Assembly: GCA_026075535.2 (NCBI GenBank)
Contig: AP026540.1
Coordinates: 620,001-684,000, forward strand
Source of the DNA: Tricholoma matsutake
Lineage: Eukaryota > Basidiomycota > Agaricomycetes > Agaricales > Tricholomataceae
Reading direction: 5' to 3'
Length of the DNA: 64,000 bases
The notes under the pieces: model-generated
Seen by the model: the letters and a program-made list of their open reading frames with translations, nothing else
The model's database searches: none
What the model was told of the DNA's origin: nothing
Part shown: positions 1 through 12,476 of the stretch, piece by piece
Layout: each line of letters opens with the position of its first letter
Position numbering within the stretch: the stretch's first letter is position 1
Program-made: the position numbers and the translations under genes

Positions 1-792
1 GCTAAACCATTTTAATAGACCATGGTACATATATTAGAGCATTTGAGAGCATAAAAAATAGTAGTATTCATATGGATACCCATGGATGATCCATGGATGC
101 CACCCATATCCATGGACTTTAGTATGTCATCCATGGATATTCACCCAGATGGACTCAGGTCCATCCACAGTAGTCCCTACTTGAGACCAGGTCATGATAA
201 GATGGAAATGATGTTGTGATGCGTTGTTGACAACCATTTGTCAATACTGTACTTTGCACGTGACATTGCACCATTGCCTTTTTTCAATTTGTATTCATTT
301 TGAGTATGGGTGTAAACCCATACTGTGGTGCTAGGGGCTAGCAGATGCCAGGTATAAGACAGATGAAGTACAACTAGGAGGTCCTGTGTTGCTTTCTTCT
401 CATCTCCCACATCACTCGCAAGCAACACAGGTAGGCATCTTGTGCTTCTCATTGTCACAGCTTCTTACTCCTTTTGGTATCGGTATTCAAGGCTATGCCT
501 ACTGAATAACATCTACCTGCATCATAAGAGTTTCCAGAATTTCCAATGGATTAAAACTCAACTAGACTTTCACTTAACAGGATTCATCTGGTATTATTTT
601 ATAGCTTCACTATCATACCCAGTTGAATTCTAACAGTGAGTGGGTGTTCTTATCCAATTATCTAACTGAGTTTGTATCTAACGTAGTTGTATTTAGGCTT
701 CATCAAACCATTAAGTTTATGTTTGATTTTTGCAGACACCACACTCTTCAGTCATACACTCCCTCCTATTGTCATCACTCCTTTTTCTCTCC
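1..792. other. Non-coding, no recognisable gene
   Basis: No family is recognisable. Positions 60-180 hold clustered CCATGG/ATCCATGG words resembling degenerate short repeats. The rest is A+T-rich unique-looking sequence. Confidence 0.5.
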
Positions 793-886
793 ATGACTGA
801 TGCTCCTCAACTCTGCCCTGCAAGCCCTTTGCTCACAACCAATGAGGCAATTCAGGCTTGTGCCAAAGCATGTCAAAGGATTGTGG

Positions 887-1007
887 TCTGGTCCTAGTCA
901 GTTCAGTTGCAGTCCTTCTATTTTGGGTGACAGTTTGGACTGGTTGTGGTTGCGGTTGTCCCTCTTGGAGGTCAAAAAACTGGACCAAACCAGACCTTTA
1001 AACACTA
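887..1007. mobile_element. Short hAT-like MITE inside the DIRS-like ORF1
   Basis: A 121-bp insert lies between two copies of ATTGTGG (880-886 and 1008-1014). Its right end reads inward as TAGTGTTTAAAGGTCTGG, and both ends carry GGTCTGG(T)CC. Skipping it joins an open frame (...CQRIV then DEATTLM...). Related sequence lies at 38396-38540 and at the ends of the element at 45963-46612. The left end is less well defined than the right. Confidence 0.55.
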
Positions 1008-2444
1008 ATTGTGGATGAAGCCACCACTCTCATGTCCTGTCCAACTTTCCTCGACTGTCTTAAAGAGGCTGGAGTGACAACTGAAGAGGCAAGAGACTAT
1101 ATCAATCAATATTCTCGACATAGAAGAGACCAAGAAGTGGAAGGAGCAGGCAAAGAGCAACAGCCACCTGCCAGTGACCAACCCAATTTGGATGACCCTA
1201 ATCTGCTCAACACTGCCACATTGTTTGCTTGGGCACTGCTTTGTGCCAGGGTCAATTGCCTCCAGCTGACTTCTCTTCAAGCTACCTTGACCACTGGCAG
1301 CTCCCTCACTGATGAGCTGGCAAGCCTTCTGGGATTATCTAGTGTGAAGGGCAGCATCCCTGCATCTGTGCTCACAAAGGCACCTCACTTGTCCAAGCTC
1401 TGACCCAACAGCAACCGACCCTCATCTTTAAAAGACTCAAGATCTCCTCTCTGTCTATGGTCCCCAGGGTGCTCAAGATATTCTTGTCAACAAAGCTCAG
1501 TTCACTCCAGTTGGCGATCCCCTCCTTCACACGATTTGGCACAAGATCCTTCTTGATCTGTTTATTGATTTTGAGAAACTCTTCGCGTCGATGGATAGAG
1601 GATATGATCACCACGACGAACCAAAGGACTTTGGAGCTGGCTATGCACTGGTTAAGAAGGATCAAGCTTTCTCCAAGCGTCCACTCCAGACGGAAGCTGA
1701 TTGGGCTCAGGTAATTGGTGCATGGTCTGCGGGTGTGGTTTTCCTTTTCCCTCACTGCGATGCTGAGTTTTGGGACCATCTAGCCATTGTTATGGATCTT
1801 TTCCATGCTGCTCCAACAAACCCTTTCATCACTATTTCATTTGATGTTCATGTTCAAGACAAGTATTTGAAAAAACCTTTCCATCTCAACTTAATTTACC
1901 ACTCCTTGCTCAGATGCTCTCACCTACCTCGTCAGTGAATCCCCCATGTGGTGTTAAGAGAGTTATCCCATTTCAAGCTTCTACTTCAAGTAGCAACCCA
2001 AAGTGTGCGGATGTGCCATGCCATAATTGGAGTTTTGGTATGTGCAAGTCCGAGATTTGTCCGAATCAGCACAAGCATGAGATCTGCTGTGTCCCCAGTG
2101 ATGGACACAGAGTGAAAGACAATGAACAGTGCTTTTATCTCCTCCAGAATCACAACTGAAAGGGAACTGTTGGGGTTAGAGGAGAATGTGACAACATTTG
2201 CAGAGAAGGGACCTCGTTCGTTGAGAATCCATCTGCTCACTAGGTAATGTAATCAAAGTGGAAACTCCCTTTGATGTTGACAAGTTCGAACTCCTACTGG
2301 CTGACCATCTGAACCCACCTTTCATTGAGTCTGTGATGAGAGGCTTTCATGAAGGCTTCTGGCCCTTTGACGAGGGGGACTGGAAAATTGAACTTGAAGA
2401 AGTTGTCCCTGACTATAAATCTGCCCCTGAAGATGCAGAAGCAA

Positions 2445-3592
2445 TAGGGCATGGCATGGGTAACCCTTGGGTATATTTTCTTATATGCATACCCATACCC
2501 ATGAACACTGTACCCACACAGGTAGGGGTATGGTGTTACCATGGGGTTTTGCAGGTTACCCATGGTTATTCATGGGTATTGACATAATATGTATTTTAAT
2601 AATATAATTACACTAAATTAATATAAAGTGAAACCCCCCTCTGGCATTTGGAGTGAGGGAGGGGGGGTTTCTCATTCCATTTTTGGCAACTACAGGCATG
2701 TCCCCCCCTCTCTCGCTGCAAACACAAGTGGGGGGAACATGCCTGTAGTTGCCGAAAATGGAATGAGAAACCCCCCCACTCGCATTTGTAGTGAGAGAGG
2801 GGGGGGGTGCTGACTGTAGTCGCTGAGAACAGAATGTCATCATCATTGTCATCCTGCCCTCATCATCATTGTCGTCCCACCTGCGTTGTCATTGTCCTGC
2901 CACCCTCACCATCATTGTCCTGCATTGCTGTTGTCCTGCATTGCCATTGTCTTGCATTGCCATCTCCTCCTGGTTGTCATTGTCATTCCACCCACTATCC
3001 ACCCCATGAGCAGTTGCTTGTGAGGCTGGGGGCAGGTGGTGTGTTGTTTCTTGTTTGCACCAGTCCCATCCCTGTTGTTCTCCACCTTGCAAGCAGAGGC
3101 TCACAATGGTGGTTGGGGGGTGCTGTCGAGGGTGTTGTCTCGTTGTTATGTCACTATTAGAACTTAAAAATCGAATAAAACCATTAGTTAGTTAGAAAAA
3201 AACAAGAACAAAAGATATATAAAAATACCTAGGGCCCAAATGACGATAGACATTGTTTGGACCCATATCCTATGCAGTGCAGCCATTGTAGTTGCTTGCT
3301 ATCATCCTTGCTCCCCATTTCCACCCTGTGAGCAGTTGCTCATGGTGGTGGTTGGGGTGCTGGTGGTGGTAACCTGGATTGTCCTATAGTTTAAAATTAG
3401 TGAGTAATCAACAAGGTCAGATGGTCACTCACCTGACCAAAATCCAGGTACCGGCAGACCTGCACATACCCATAACACTGTGGAAAAAGGGTATGGTGTT
3501 GCCTGGGTATGGCAATCCCATACCCATACCCGTACCCATGCATACCCATGACTGGAAACAGATGGTGTTACCCCTACCCATGCTGTGCCCTA
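2445..3592. mobile_element. Non-autonomous hAT-like element (1148 bp) inserted in the RT gene
   Basis: Terminal inverted repeats begin TAGGGCATGGCATGGGTA (left) and, read inward, TAGGGCACAGCATGGGTA (right). The element is flanked by perfect 8-bp duplications AGAAGCAA (2437-2444 and 3593-3600). Eight-bp duplications with TAGGG-type ends are typical of hAT transposons. No transposase is encoded. The interior holds G-rich/C-rich inverted blocks (2636-2812), the GAGCAGTTGCTY module (about 3010 and 3330) and a GGGCCCAAA palindrome arm (3230). Removing the insert and one duplication restores an uninterrupted RT frame. The ends are clear; the superfamily is an inference. Confidence 0.85.
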
Positions 3593-4945
3593 AGAAGCAA
3601 TTCAAGCCTTTCATGATCATGAGATCACAGCTGGACGATGGTCTGAGTCCTTGGATGACACAGAGCTTCTTCCTGGGATGAAGATCTCTCCCATGTTTGT
3701 GGTCTGGCAGAATGAGAAGCCTCACACCATTACCGACCACTCCTGCTCTGGAATCAATGATGGCATTCCTCAATCAGAAGCCAAGGTCAAGTACGATGAC
3801 ATGCGAACATTTGGTCAAGCTCTTCATGATGCCCATGTTGCTAATCCTGGGAAACATCTAGTGACCTTCAAATTGGATGTGGCATCTGCTTTCCTCAACC
3901 TGCCTGCTCATCCCATCTTCCAGCTTCGTCAAGTGGTTCAGATCGAAGGGAAGCTATTTATTGTGCGACATCTCATCTTTGGTAACTTTGCCTCACCTTG
4001 TTGCTGGTGTGCTGTGTCAGGACTTCTTTGCTGGCTCGGTGTTTGGAAGCTCGGAATTGTTGGCTTACATGTCTACATGGACGATTTCTTTGGTTGGGAC
4101 TATGCTGCCAACCTCATCTGGTTCTGAGGCAAGCTTTGCCCATGTCGACAAGTCCAATTCCTTCTACTTTGGGAATCAATCTCCTGCCCTTTTGAGGATT
4201 GCAAACAGGAACATGGTGAGACTCTAAAGATAATCAGTTTTTGGGTGGACATCAATGCCAGAAGTATCACTTTGTCTCCATCTGCCATTTCCGATGTTGT
4301 CTCCAAAATTGATCTTTTCCTTGCTACACCCAGATGCTCTCCATCCCTTCACACTTGGCAATGTTTGGGTGGCCATCTCAACTGGATGTTGAACATACTT
4401 CCTTGGGGCTGCCCTGCATTGACAGAGCTCTATTGGAAGATTAGCGGAAAATCCTGGTCACATCGCAGGATCCCCATTAATGCCGCCGTTATGGCAGATT
4501 TGACTTGGTTGAAGAGTATCATCCCATCTTCCATTGGGATCCGTTGTACCAATATGGGTTTGTGGTCAGATCTCAATGCTGACATGGTGATGTGGACAGA
4601 TGCAAGCCTTCACAACGCTTTAGCTTTTGTCTATTCCAACAAAGGTTTTATCTACCCCATCAATCCTCCACCCACAGGCGCAAAAGCTGACATCTTCTTC
4701 CTTGAGCTCCTGGCCATCACATCTGCCATTCATCATGCTGGATCTCTGGTGAGGCCTCCCTGATGTATCATCTGGACAGATAATCTGTATTCTGTTGCTG
4801 TTTTGAACTCCCTTCATACAGCTGAATCATTGCACAATGGCCCACTTGTGGCCATTGCTGATGTCATCCTTCGTACTGGGATGGACTTGTGTGTTCGATT
4901 ATTGAGGGCAAAAAGAGTATACATGCTGATATGTTATTTCGTCTT

Positions 4946-5640
4946 CCGTGGGGTTGGGTGCTGTCATTCTTCATGTCATTATCGGTGCTGGCTTTGGGTG
5001 CTGGCATTGGCATAGCCATAGCCATTGATGCCATTGCTGTTGGTATTCACCACCATTGTGGGACCACCAGCTCCATCCACCCTGTGAGCAGTTGCTTGCA
5101 GCGATGGTGGGAGGTGCTGGGGGATGGCGCACATCCTATGCTGCATTGGGTGGGGTGCCGGGGTGGGGGGTAGCATAGGTACAACATAAAAACAAAGAGA
5201 AAACTATTAGTTAGTGATAAATAAAAACACAAAAGAAAAAAACAATCACCTAGGCCCCAAACAATGATAGACTTCCATGCATCATTGTTGTCGTCCATTG
5301 GTGGTGGTGGATTTGTGGTGTCCCCACCCCATCCTGTCCCCCTCATGCTCCCCATTGTTCCCATTGTCCTGGTGCCATGCTCATCTTCCCCATGGTTCCT
5401 GTCAATGTCACCTAGCATATTTTTTTCAGCCGTTGTCACTGCCCCCCATCCCCATTTGCTGCATACACTGACCCACACATCGCGCTCTTTATGTGTTCCC
5501 TACCCAATCGATCATACATTGTACACTAGTCGGCCTGAAATGCTACCTCAGATCGAGATGAAAGACACAAGACAGACGAATACAAAGGAAAATACCTAGG
5601 GTTCAAATGATGATAAAGAATAATAATAAAGGTCATTTGT
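4946..5640. repeat. Mosaic dispersed-repeat block
   Basis: This contains the GAGCAGTTGCTTG module near 5088 and the CCTAGG(G)CCC/CATCATTG hairpin arms near 5251 and 5596. It also has C+T-rich low-complexity sequence. Apparent ORFs here are products of simple composition and are not supported. It truncates the 3' end of the retroelement relic upstream. Confidence 0.6.
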
Positions 5641-5875
5641 TGCTGTTATCAATGTTCTCCAGTGGTTGAGGATCTGGGCATAACAGTTGGTTGACTGTTG
5701 TTCAATATTGATGTGGACAAGTATGTTGATTACATCAGCATTGCATGGTAACTGTATAGCTGCAAGTTTAAGGCTCAATGATGACATTTTCAATGATGTG
5801 TTGATGTGTACTTCTCAAAATCCAATCGTACTTATAAGTTATAATTACATGTAGTATACTTGAGAATATAACTTA

Positions 5876-6036
5876 CTGAAAGGCTGCAGCCTGACAGCCT
5901 GGCTTTGGCTTTTCAAACATGCAAGCTGGGCCAAAGTCACTATGAAGCTGTCATCATGGCTTGGCTTGGCTCAGCCTATTTGGGCCCAGCTTGGCTCAGC
6001 TCACAGCCTGAGGCTGGGCCAAGCACAGCACTAACT
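5876..6036. repeat. GGCC-rich dispersed repeat, copy 1
   Basis: A GGCC/AGCTGGGCC-rich block ending GGGCCAAGCACAGCACTA. Similar blocks occur at 12398-12476 and 28870-29033. Two copies have right ends resembling TAGTGNTRTGCNNGGCCC read inward, which suggests a short TIR element (possibly hAT-like). No target duplication could be assigned. Confidence 0.45.
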
Positions 6037-7028
6037 GGGGCACACTGCACCCATCTTCACATTCTACTACTTTGGAATCAAGAGGTTGCGTGGTGCCTTC
6101 TATCAGATCTGTATAGACTGTTATCCAGAAAACTGGCAATGGCTGGACATTGATGGGGTCAACAGCACTGATGATGGACATAATCCTCCAGTAAGCTAGG
6201 CATTTCTGAACCTGAATGAGATATAGGTTGTCCTGTTTAGCACCAACTTGACTGACCCCTGATCTCATGAAATCATTGTTACTAATTGCCCAGACACTCA
6301 TTTTCAGAATAACTCACAAATTACATTAGCCCAACTCATTTACACTATTGATGATGGTATGTTATCAATTTAAATCTGAGCTTTCCATCTAAGCCTGTGT
6401 TTCCAAGGCTCCCCAGCATCACTATCAGCTTTGTCATCAGCTTTGCCATCACCATTGACATCACCATCACCATCACCATCTAGCAAGTCTAGTGGAACAT
6501 TAGTAGCAGTGGTTGCCAACAGTCTCGGTAGGTGGAAGCCTGCTCATCCTTTTCATTATCCTCCTTGTACTTTGTTGGTGAAGAAAGCAAGCAGTGCAAG
6601 CAAGTTGAAATGCAAATATGGCAGGGTCTCAGATAACTCAAAGGTCAATTCCTTCCCTCATAAGTGACTCACCCTCTTCTTGACCACGATCCAGACTCAC
6701 ATCCTCATATAGCCTTCCCACCTCCACCAGTACCTCTGGAAGGACCTTCAAAATACCAAGTGCTTCCTTCCATGAATTGAGCTCTACTTTTAGGTCATCA
6801 GAAACCCAGCTCCCTCGCTATGAGTGACCCAACCAGAAGCACTTTCCACAGTGATGATACTCAACCTGGGAGAACCACCAATACTGCCAATGATATTTGC
6901 GCAAGTCAGAGGAAGGGTGCAAGACATTCCAAATGTTTGTGGTCTGACCAATGGGAAGACAACTAGTTGGTACTAGTCATGAAGGTAGTTCTATCAGAGA
7001 GGAAGGTGTTTAGCATGGTCTGATGGAG
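6037..7028. other. Non-coding, no recognisable gene
   Basis: No coding family is recognised. A short CATCAC/CACCAT trinucleotide-rich run lies at 6430-6482. The rest appears unique. Confidence 0.45.
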
Positions 7029-7705
7029 TATCGATCGATATCGAGGATGATTGACGATATCGATGGCAAATGATGTTTATCATTGATGGTCGATGTGTGA
7101 ATTCTGAGGACCTTTTGGTAGATCGATAGTATATGAAGGCTATAGCCAATGGCTATGAAGTGTCAGAATGGTTACTAGTGTGAATGATAAGAGGATTGAG
7201 GACGACAATGATCGCAGAGGTTTCTCGTTGATCCAGAAAATGCATAGAAGCTTAGATTGTGTTGAGGATAGATCGGATGCTTAGAACTTTATACGAGGCA
7301 ATATGTGAAGATGATTTCTTGTATTTCCAAGTAGATACTACAGAGTTTTATATGTTTTAAAGAAACTTCCAAAAATGGTATAAGAAAAATGTGTAGAACA
7401 TGAGGCAAAAGATATGAGTTAAGACACAAGGCCAAAAGGAGACTGGAATCCAAACAAGAAAGAGATATATCATATGATGAAGGAGTAATAAAGGGTATAG
7501 AACTAAAAAGAGACTGTCCTTTGTGTATAAACCATGCTAAGTCTTGCAATAATCCATCCAGCAGGTTCTGTACGCGATAGGACTTGGAACAAGGCTGACC
7601 TACTATCAGCAGGTTTGAGCATGAGTTGGAATACTTTCTGGCGCACCATTTAGATAACGAATGCGGCGCCTGATGTCGCTTGTAGTCTCTCGATATCGAT
7701 CGATA
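7029..7705. repeat. Region bounded by 17-bp inverted GATC-rich repeats
   Basis: TATCGATCGATATCGAG at 7029-7045 recurs in perfect inverted orientation at 7689-7705. Both sites are followed outward or inward by TCGACAATGG-like words. The interior has a 145-codon minus-strand frame (7289-7726) with hydrophobic stretches and no recognised family, so I do not call it a gene. Possibly a small TIR element, but no target duplication was identified. Confidence 0.4.
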
Positions 7706-8992
7706 ATGGTCGACAATGGTCGACAATGTTCAATCATGGCCACAGTTGTTTGAAGTTGATCGGGGATGTTCGATGTTTGTTCAGAGGGATCTTAGGGGCT
7801 TTCGAGGTAGTCCTAAGGTTGTGCGATGTGGTTTCTAAGTATGATCAATGTCGCTGGTGATGTTTTGACATGGTCGATATGATATCGCGATTGATAGACC
7901 TGGTCAGAAGTGGTCACGCTGCTTCTGGGACATTGTAGGAGTTAGCCAATGTGATTAGAATGTGGTTGAAATGGTGAATCAGCCTTTGAACCAAGGAGAC
8001 AACCTATCAATGGCCAACCCTCCATCCCCCAGTCTACTGTCCCACAAAGCATGCATATCAAATCCACTCCCTGTCACAAGGAAGATGCAGGGTTGATACA
8101 TGAGCTTAGTGACCATCAGCATACTCTGATTGGCTGCCATAAGCTGTGCAGCTCTGTCCAGCACTGCATAGATTGCCAAATCTGTGCAGACCATAGACCC
8201 ATGCTGTGACTCTCTATGGTCATCTGCATTCAGCTGTGCAGAGCTGCATAGCAGCACCAAAATTCAAATGGATGAATTTAAATTTCAAATGTTCTATGGT
8301 TACTGAATAGCATATCGAAAAATCCACCTGGAGTGGATGAATTGTCTATGATGTGGTAAAAATGACAGGGTATGAAACATGCCATTTTCAACATGAATTT
8401 CACCACTTTGGTTTGTACCTTTAAAAAATAAAAATGATACCATGGCATCATACAATTACCAGCTGATAGGTATACCACTCTGGGATGAAATTTATTCCCT
8501 CTATGAATTGTATTTATTCCCTCCAGGTATTATATTCAGTACTTGTAGACACTAATAATTGTATGAATTTACATATATAAGAGGGGGGAATTGGGGTGTG
8601 AATTTCCAGCATCTGGGGATCCACAGTCCACCGCTTGGCATACCCAATCATGTTCCAATGTGTCTCAGGTAAGAAGATATGTATGAACAGGGTTTCTACA
8701 CTAACACTCAGTACTCCTCCACCCTGTCAATTTTGGACAAAAGTCCCATACATGTCTTCCCCACATCCCCAACTGCCAAAGCCCCATGCAAACTAGAGCA
8801 TCTAGGTTAATCAGGGAACAATTTTGAAAGGCGTTCAATAAGTCCAACTAACCAGCCACTGACACTTTACATGAATCTTGCAGTCAGCATATGTGTTATC
8901 ACTGACCAGGCCTTCATCCTGCAACTGTGAGATGACATCCATTGCAAACATTTGGCAGTTCCACTCTGGATCCTCATTGTCAATACTACTAG
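7706..8992. other. Non-coding, GATC/GTCGA-rich then unique
   Basis: 7700-7900 continues in degenerate GGTCGACAATG-type repeats. 7970-8990 has no recognised gene, although short open frames exist on both strands. Confidence 0.4.
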
Positions 8993-9271
8993 TAGTGTTG
9001 TCATGGCTTGAGCCACATTTTTTGCTATCTTGGGAAATAAATTACATAAAATCACTGAAATATTTGAGGAGCTAGATCCCATCAAAAGCCGAGGGGTCTC
9101 CTGCCAACTCTAAGCGATTGGAGAAGTGGTTCCTGAGATATTCTGGTGGCTTAGAGTTGGCAGGAGACCCCTTGGCTTTTGATGGGATCTAGCTCCTCAA
9201 ATATTTCAGTGATTTTATGTAATTTATTTCCCAAGATAGCAAAAAATGCGGCTCGAGCCATGACAACACTA
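8993..9271. repeat. 122-bp-arm inverted repeat (palindrome) with 35-bp loop
   Basis: Arm 8993-9114 is the reverse complement of 9150-9271 with only three mismatches, all CpG versus TpG/CpA. Both arms carry the same short open stretch (MMGSSSSNISVILCNLF) on opposite strands. The structure could fold into a long hairpin RNA. Its origin is unknown: fold-back element or local inverted duplication. Confidence 0.85.
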
Positions 9272-9377
9272 GGACTCAATAGCTACCACATGGACACAAC
9301 TGTGGAGTTTGGAAAGCTGAGAGGGCTCCAGAGTCCCCAGCTGCTTGTTGGTCAGGATTCTCCTGTAGCATTCAAGG

Positions 9378-10246
9378 TAAGGCTCCAACTGTTTAGTTTA
9401 TGTTTACTCGACGAAGGTCAAGTATACATAAACAGTAGCCTAAATAGTGTAACCATCTATATACTGTTTAATAAACAGTATATACACATTTAAAATATTA
9501 GTGTTTGAAAAAAGTATTGTTCAAAGTTTTTATTGAGCTAACTAACCTCCCTCACATGAAATGAGGGCCACAAAAGTAATTAATGAGATAGATGAAAAAA
9601 AAAATTTGTGTTTTTTGCAGGGGAGGCTGCCCCGTGAGCAGTTGCTCATGGTGGTGGTTGAGCCCCTGTCCTCATGTGTTATTTCCCCCCACTGTTTGTG
9701 ATTCTTCCACTTCATTTGTCATCATCATCATCCCTGTTGTTCCCATCCTTGTCCTCCCATCATCATCTGCCTGCCACCTTGGTCCTGTATGTCTTGATTG
9801 TCATTGTCCTAATTGTCCTTGCAGTCATCATCTATGATGACTCCCACATTGAAAGAGTAAGTCTTAGCAAGTAAAAAAATATGTAGGGAAGCTTTTAAAA
9901 AATATTCCTTACTTTGGTGATGGAGTGGAAGTTTGATGAATCGACCATCAATCAATCATTGTGTCTGTTGCATTCCCATGGTCCCAACAATCTCAACACT
10001 TGGAAGTTTATGTTTTTTGTGCGTATTGAGTGTTCCCTAGATATATTTAAGCCATTTGTAGGTAGTACATAGCAAGATATGTAGTGTGTCTGGCCACTAC
10101 CTCTACTTAAACTGTGTAACTATCTATATACCATTTAACTACTGTATATGTGGTTCTGATGACAAGGGGGTATGTATATATAAATATAAACATATATGGT
10201 ATAAACTCTGTAAAATGGTTATATAGATAGAACAGTTGGAGCCTTA
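9378..10246. mobile_element. TAAGGC-family TIR element, copy 1 (869 bp)
   Basis: The ends are TAAGGCTCCAACTGTT (left) and its inverse AACAGTTGGAGCCTTA (right). Perfect 8-bp target duplications ATTCAAGG flank it at 9370-9377 and 10247-10254. Subterminal A+T-rich words (TATATAGATGGTTA, AAACAGTATAT) recur inside. No transposase is encoded. The centre carries the GAGCAGTTGCTCATGG module (about 9636). The second copy is at 36166-37354. The 8-bp duplication suggests a hAT-type element. Confidence 0.88.
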
Positions 10247-10254
10247 ATTCAAGG

Positions 10255-12397
10255 ATGACATCACATTTGAGTGGCCACATGGACAATGAAAACTAGCTTT
10301 GAACCCCGCAGATTGTAATCCACAACTGCCTCATATTTGAAGTTCTTTGAGGTACCAGTCACATGGTATTTGCAGATGCAATTCTCGGTCGCCATGTTGA
10401 TGAGCTGAATTGACCAGTGATAGGCCTTTTTGCAGACACTAGGACCACCATTGATAATCAAGGCAATCTTGCAGATGTTGGTGAGTGATGTGGGTTCAGG
10501 CATTAAGTGGTCGAGGAATTGATGAGGATGCGATTGGATGAATGGTTATATGTTCAGAGGGCTGATTGAGATATTGAGCTGGGTCAACCTTTGGTTCTTG
10601 TACTAAATGGTCCTGTTCACTTCATGACTATTCAAAGTCCAAGGGATCAAAAAGATAACACGTAGTAAATCATAAGCCCTAATTGTGTACATATACTGCT
10701 TGCCCCTTCAGGTGACTGGATCCCTCAAATTGTGCCTATCTAGCTCAACTTCCCATCAGCCCTAGGTATAGCAATGACACACCCACCCAAGTACAATGAA
10801 GTAGCATGTGAACAGATTTTGGAATGGTTCTGATCAAGCATCAAACAAGTGACTCCAACACCAAACCGCCAGGTGTGTGCACTCCCAAGGAATCTCCTTT
10901 GGGCTGTGTACTTCCCCACCCTGTATCAATTGGGCAGTGAAACTACAAAGAACCCAATTGCATGTGTTCTCCTGCAACCAAACAACTTGAAAGATAAACT
11001 AAAAACAATAAAGAAGAGTACTTTTTAAGATAACATAGTCATCTGTGTGGGAGATAATGTCAGTTCAGTGTCGTCAAGTCCTCATCTGGGGGTTTCATGG
11101 GCTGGGAATTGCTCAGGGAGAGGTTCGTGGTGAAGGATCTCTATTGACAGTAAGTATGTTGCTTGTGCCCCCTCCATGTGTGGAGAACACCTGGACAATG
11201 CCTCTCAACCCTACTGTCCTGGTCCAGTGGCTAGGCCCTCAGGCTTTGATTCAGAGGTTGGTTGGCCGGAGAAGTCATACTCGTGAGATTTGATGGATCG
11301 TCGAGATCTACTGAGGGAGTACAACTGCATTATTATTATTGCGCATGGTGATGAGATGATTGAGCATGATAATGTTGATGAGAAGGCTGAGGTAGCAGGA
11401 TAAGGGCAAGATGCATGATTGATGGGTCGGGTGGTCATCGAGGGAGGAATAATGAGGGAGAAGGCTCAGAAGTGATCAATCTGCAAACTAGAACAAGGCT
11501 TGGCGAGGGTAATAGTACAAAATATTGATGAACATGAGAGAACTAAATGATATCCCAAGAGCTGCGATTTAGAGGGTGCATGGTGACCCAATGAGATTCC
11601 CAGAAAGGGAAGGTTAACAAGGATGCCTACCGACCCTTCCACACCTTCAGAAACCCATCATAGCCTGAACAGTATGGTAGAGGTAATTACTGGAGGGGAC
11701 TTGATCAGTCTTATTCAATCCAATCAGCATGAAATATGCCCCCAGCCTGAGTCCAAAAATACTGTCATGAGCCTTGTACTTACCCATAAGTAATACAATA
11801 TTTGATTTCAGCTCTGTGGATCTTGCTTATAAAGAGCTCAACAGGAGATGTGAAGACAGTATAAAGGTCTTGGTGACAAGGAGGTGTTAACATTTTAACC
11901 CTGGTACTGAGTACTGAGACCCCAGATGCACCCCATCATCACAGTGTTTTCCAGTAAGGTAGAGGACATTCACAACCTGCCAATGTCATGTGCCATTCCA
12001 AAATGGGTGAAGTAGGACAAAATTGCATTGTGAAAGTGACACAACACCAATATGGGTAATCTAATCAATAAAAGGTGTGCTTATAGTGATAAAAAGATGG
12101 ATGACAATAATAGGGAGATATGGGATGTGTTGGACATGGAGCTGTTGGGATGACAGGTATGACAGGGATGGCCCAACAGGATTGTCATCCCCTACTCACT
12201 TACAACACAACATGTGGTCACCATTTTTAGTAGACATGTATTTAATTCCGCCTCCCTCAATCTTAGGTGATTTAATATTCTAATTATTTAATATTGATAG
12301 GGTTGTTCATAGTAAGCATTTTTGGGCCATTTTCAGCTCATTTTATGTTTCATTTTCAATCTCATTTTTCAAGAACAGAGTTCAGAATGAGACCAGA
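10255..12397. other. No recognisable gene
   Basis: Short open frames at 10261-10503 (-) and 11045-11293 (+) resemble no family I know. 11963-12103 is a dispersed repeat shared in inverted orientation with 33306-33442. The remainder looks unique and non-coding. Confidence 0.45.
11963..12103. repeat. Dispersed repeat shared with 33306-33442
   Basis: About 140 bp here (from AGGACATTCACAACCTGCC to the TATAGTGATAAAAAGA end) match 33306-33442 in reverse complement with scattered transitions. Function and element type are unknown. Confidence 0.7.
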
Positions 12398-12476
12398 ATA
12401 GTGATGGTCCAGCCCAGCTTGGCCTGCTGAAATCCTGGGCTGAGCCAAAGCCACCACTCATGGCTTGGCTTTTGGC
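12398..12476. repeat. GGCC-rich dispersed repeat, copy 2 (truncated)
   Basis: It starts TAGTGATGGTCCAGCCCAG and is related to the blocks at 5876-6036 and 28870-29033. Its end supplies the 8-bp CTTTTGGC duplication (12469-12476) of the family X element that follows. Confidence 0.5.

Larger units (their letters stand above)
793..4945 (+). pseudogene. Decayed DIRS-like retroelement: zinc-knuckle ORF1 plus RT/RNase H
   Basis: The relic starts at ATG 793 (MTDAPQLCPASP). ORF1 runs to about 2160 in more than one frame, with a shift near 1390-1450, and ends in a C/H-rich knuckle (CHNWSFGMC...CPNQHKHEICC, about 2010-2110). The RT ORF follows from about 2258 and is interrupted at 2445. It resumes at 3601 with the motifs GMKISPMFVVWQ, TDHSCSGINDGIPQSE, DVASAFLNLPAHP and the catalytic box VYMDDFFGW near 4075. 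After a frameshift near 4130 come a thumb/connection region and an RNase H start (MWTDASLHNALAF, about 4590). The family is common in mushroom genomes, where it is usually assigned to DIRS/YR elements. That assignment is from family resemblance: no tyrosine recombinase or split direct repeats were seen. Sequence beyond 4945 is unrelated mosaic repeat, so the 3' part is lost. Non-functional. Confidence 0.72.
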
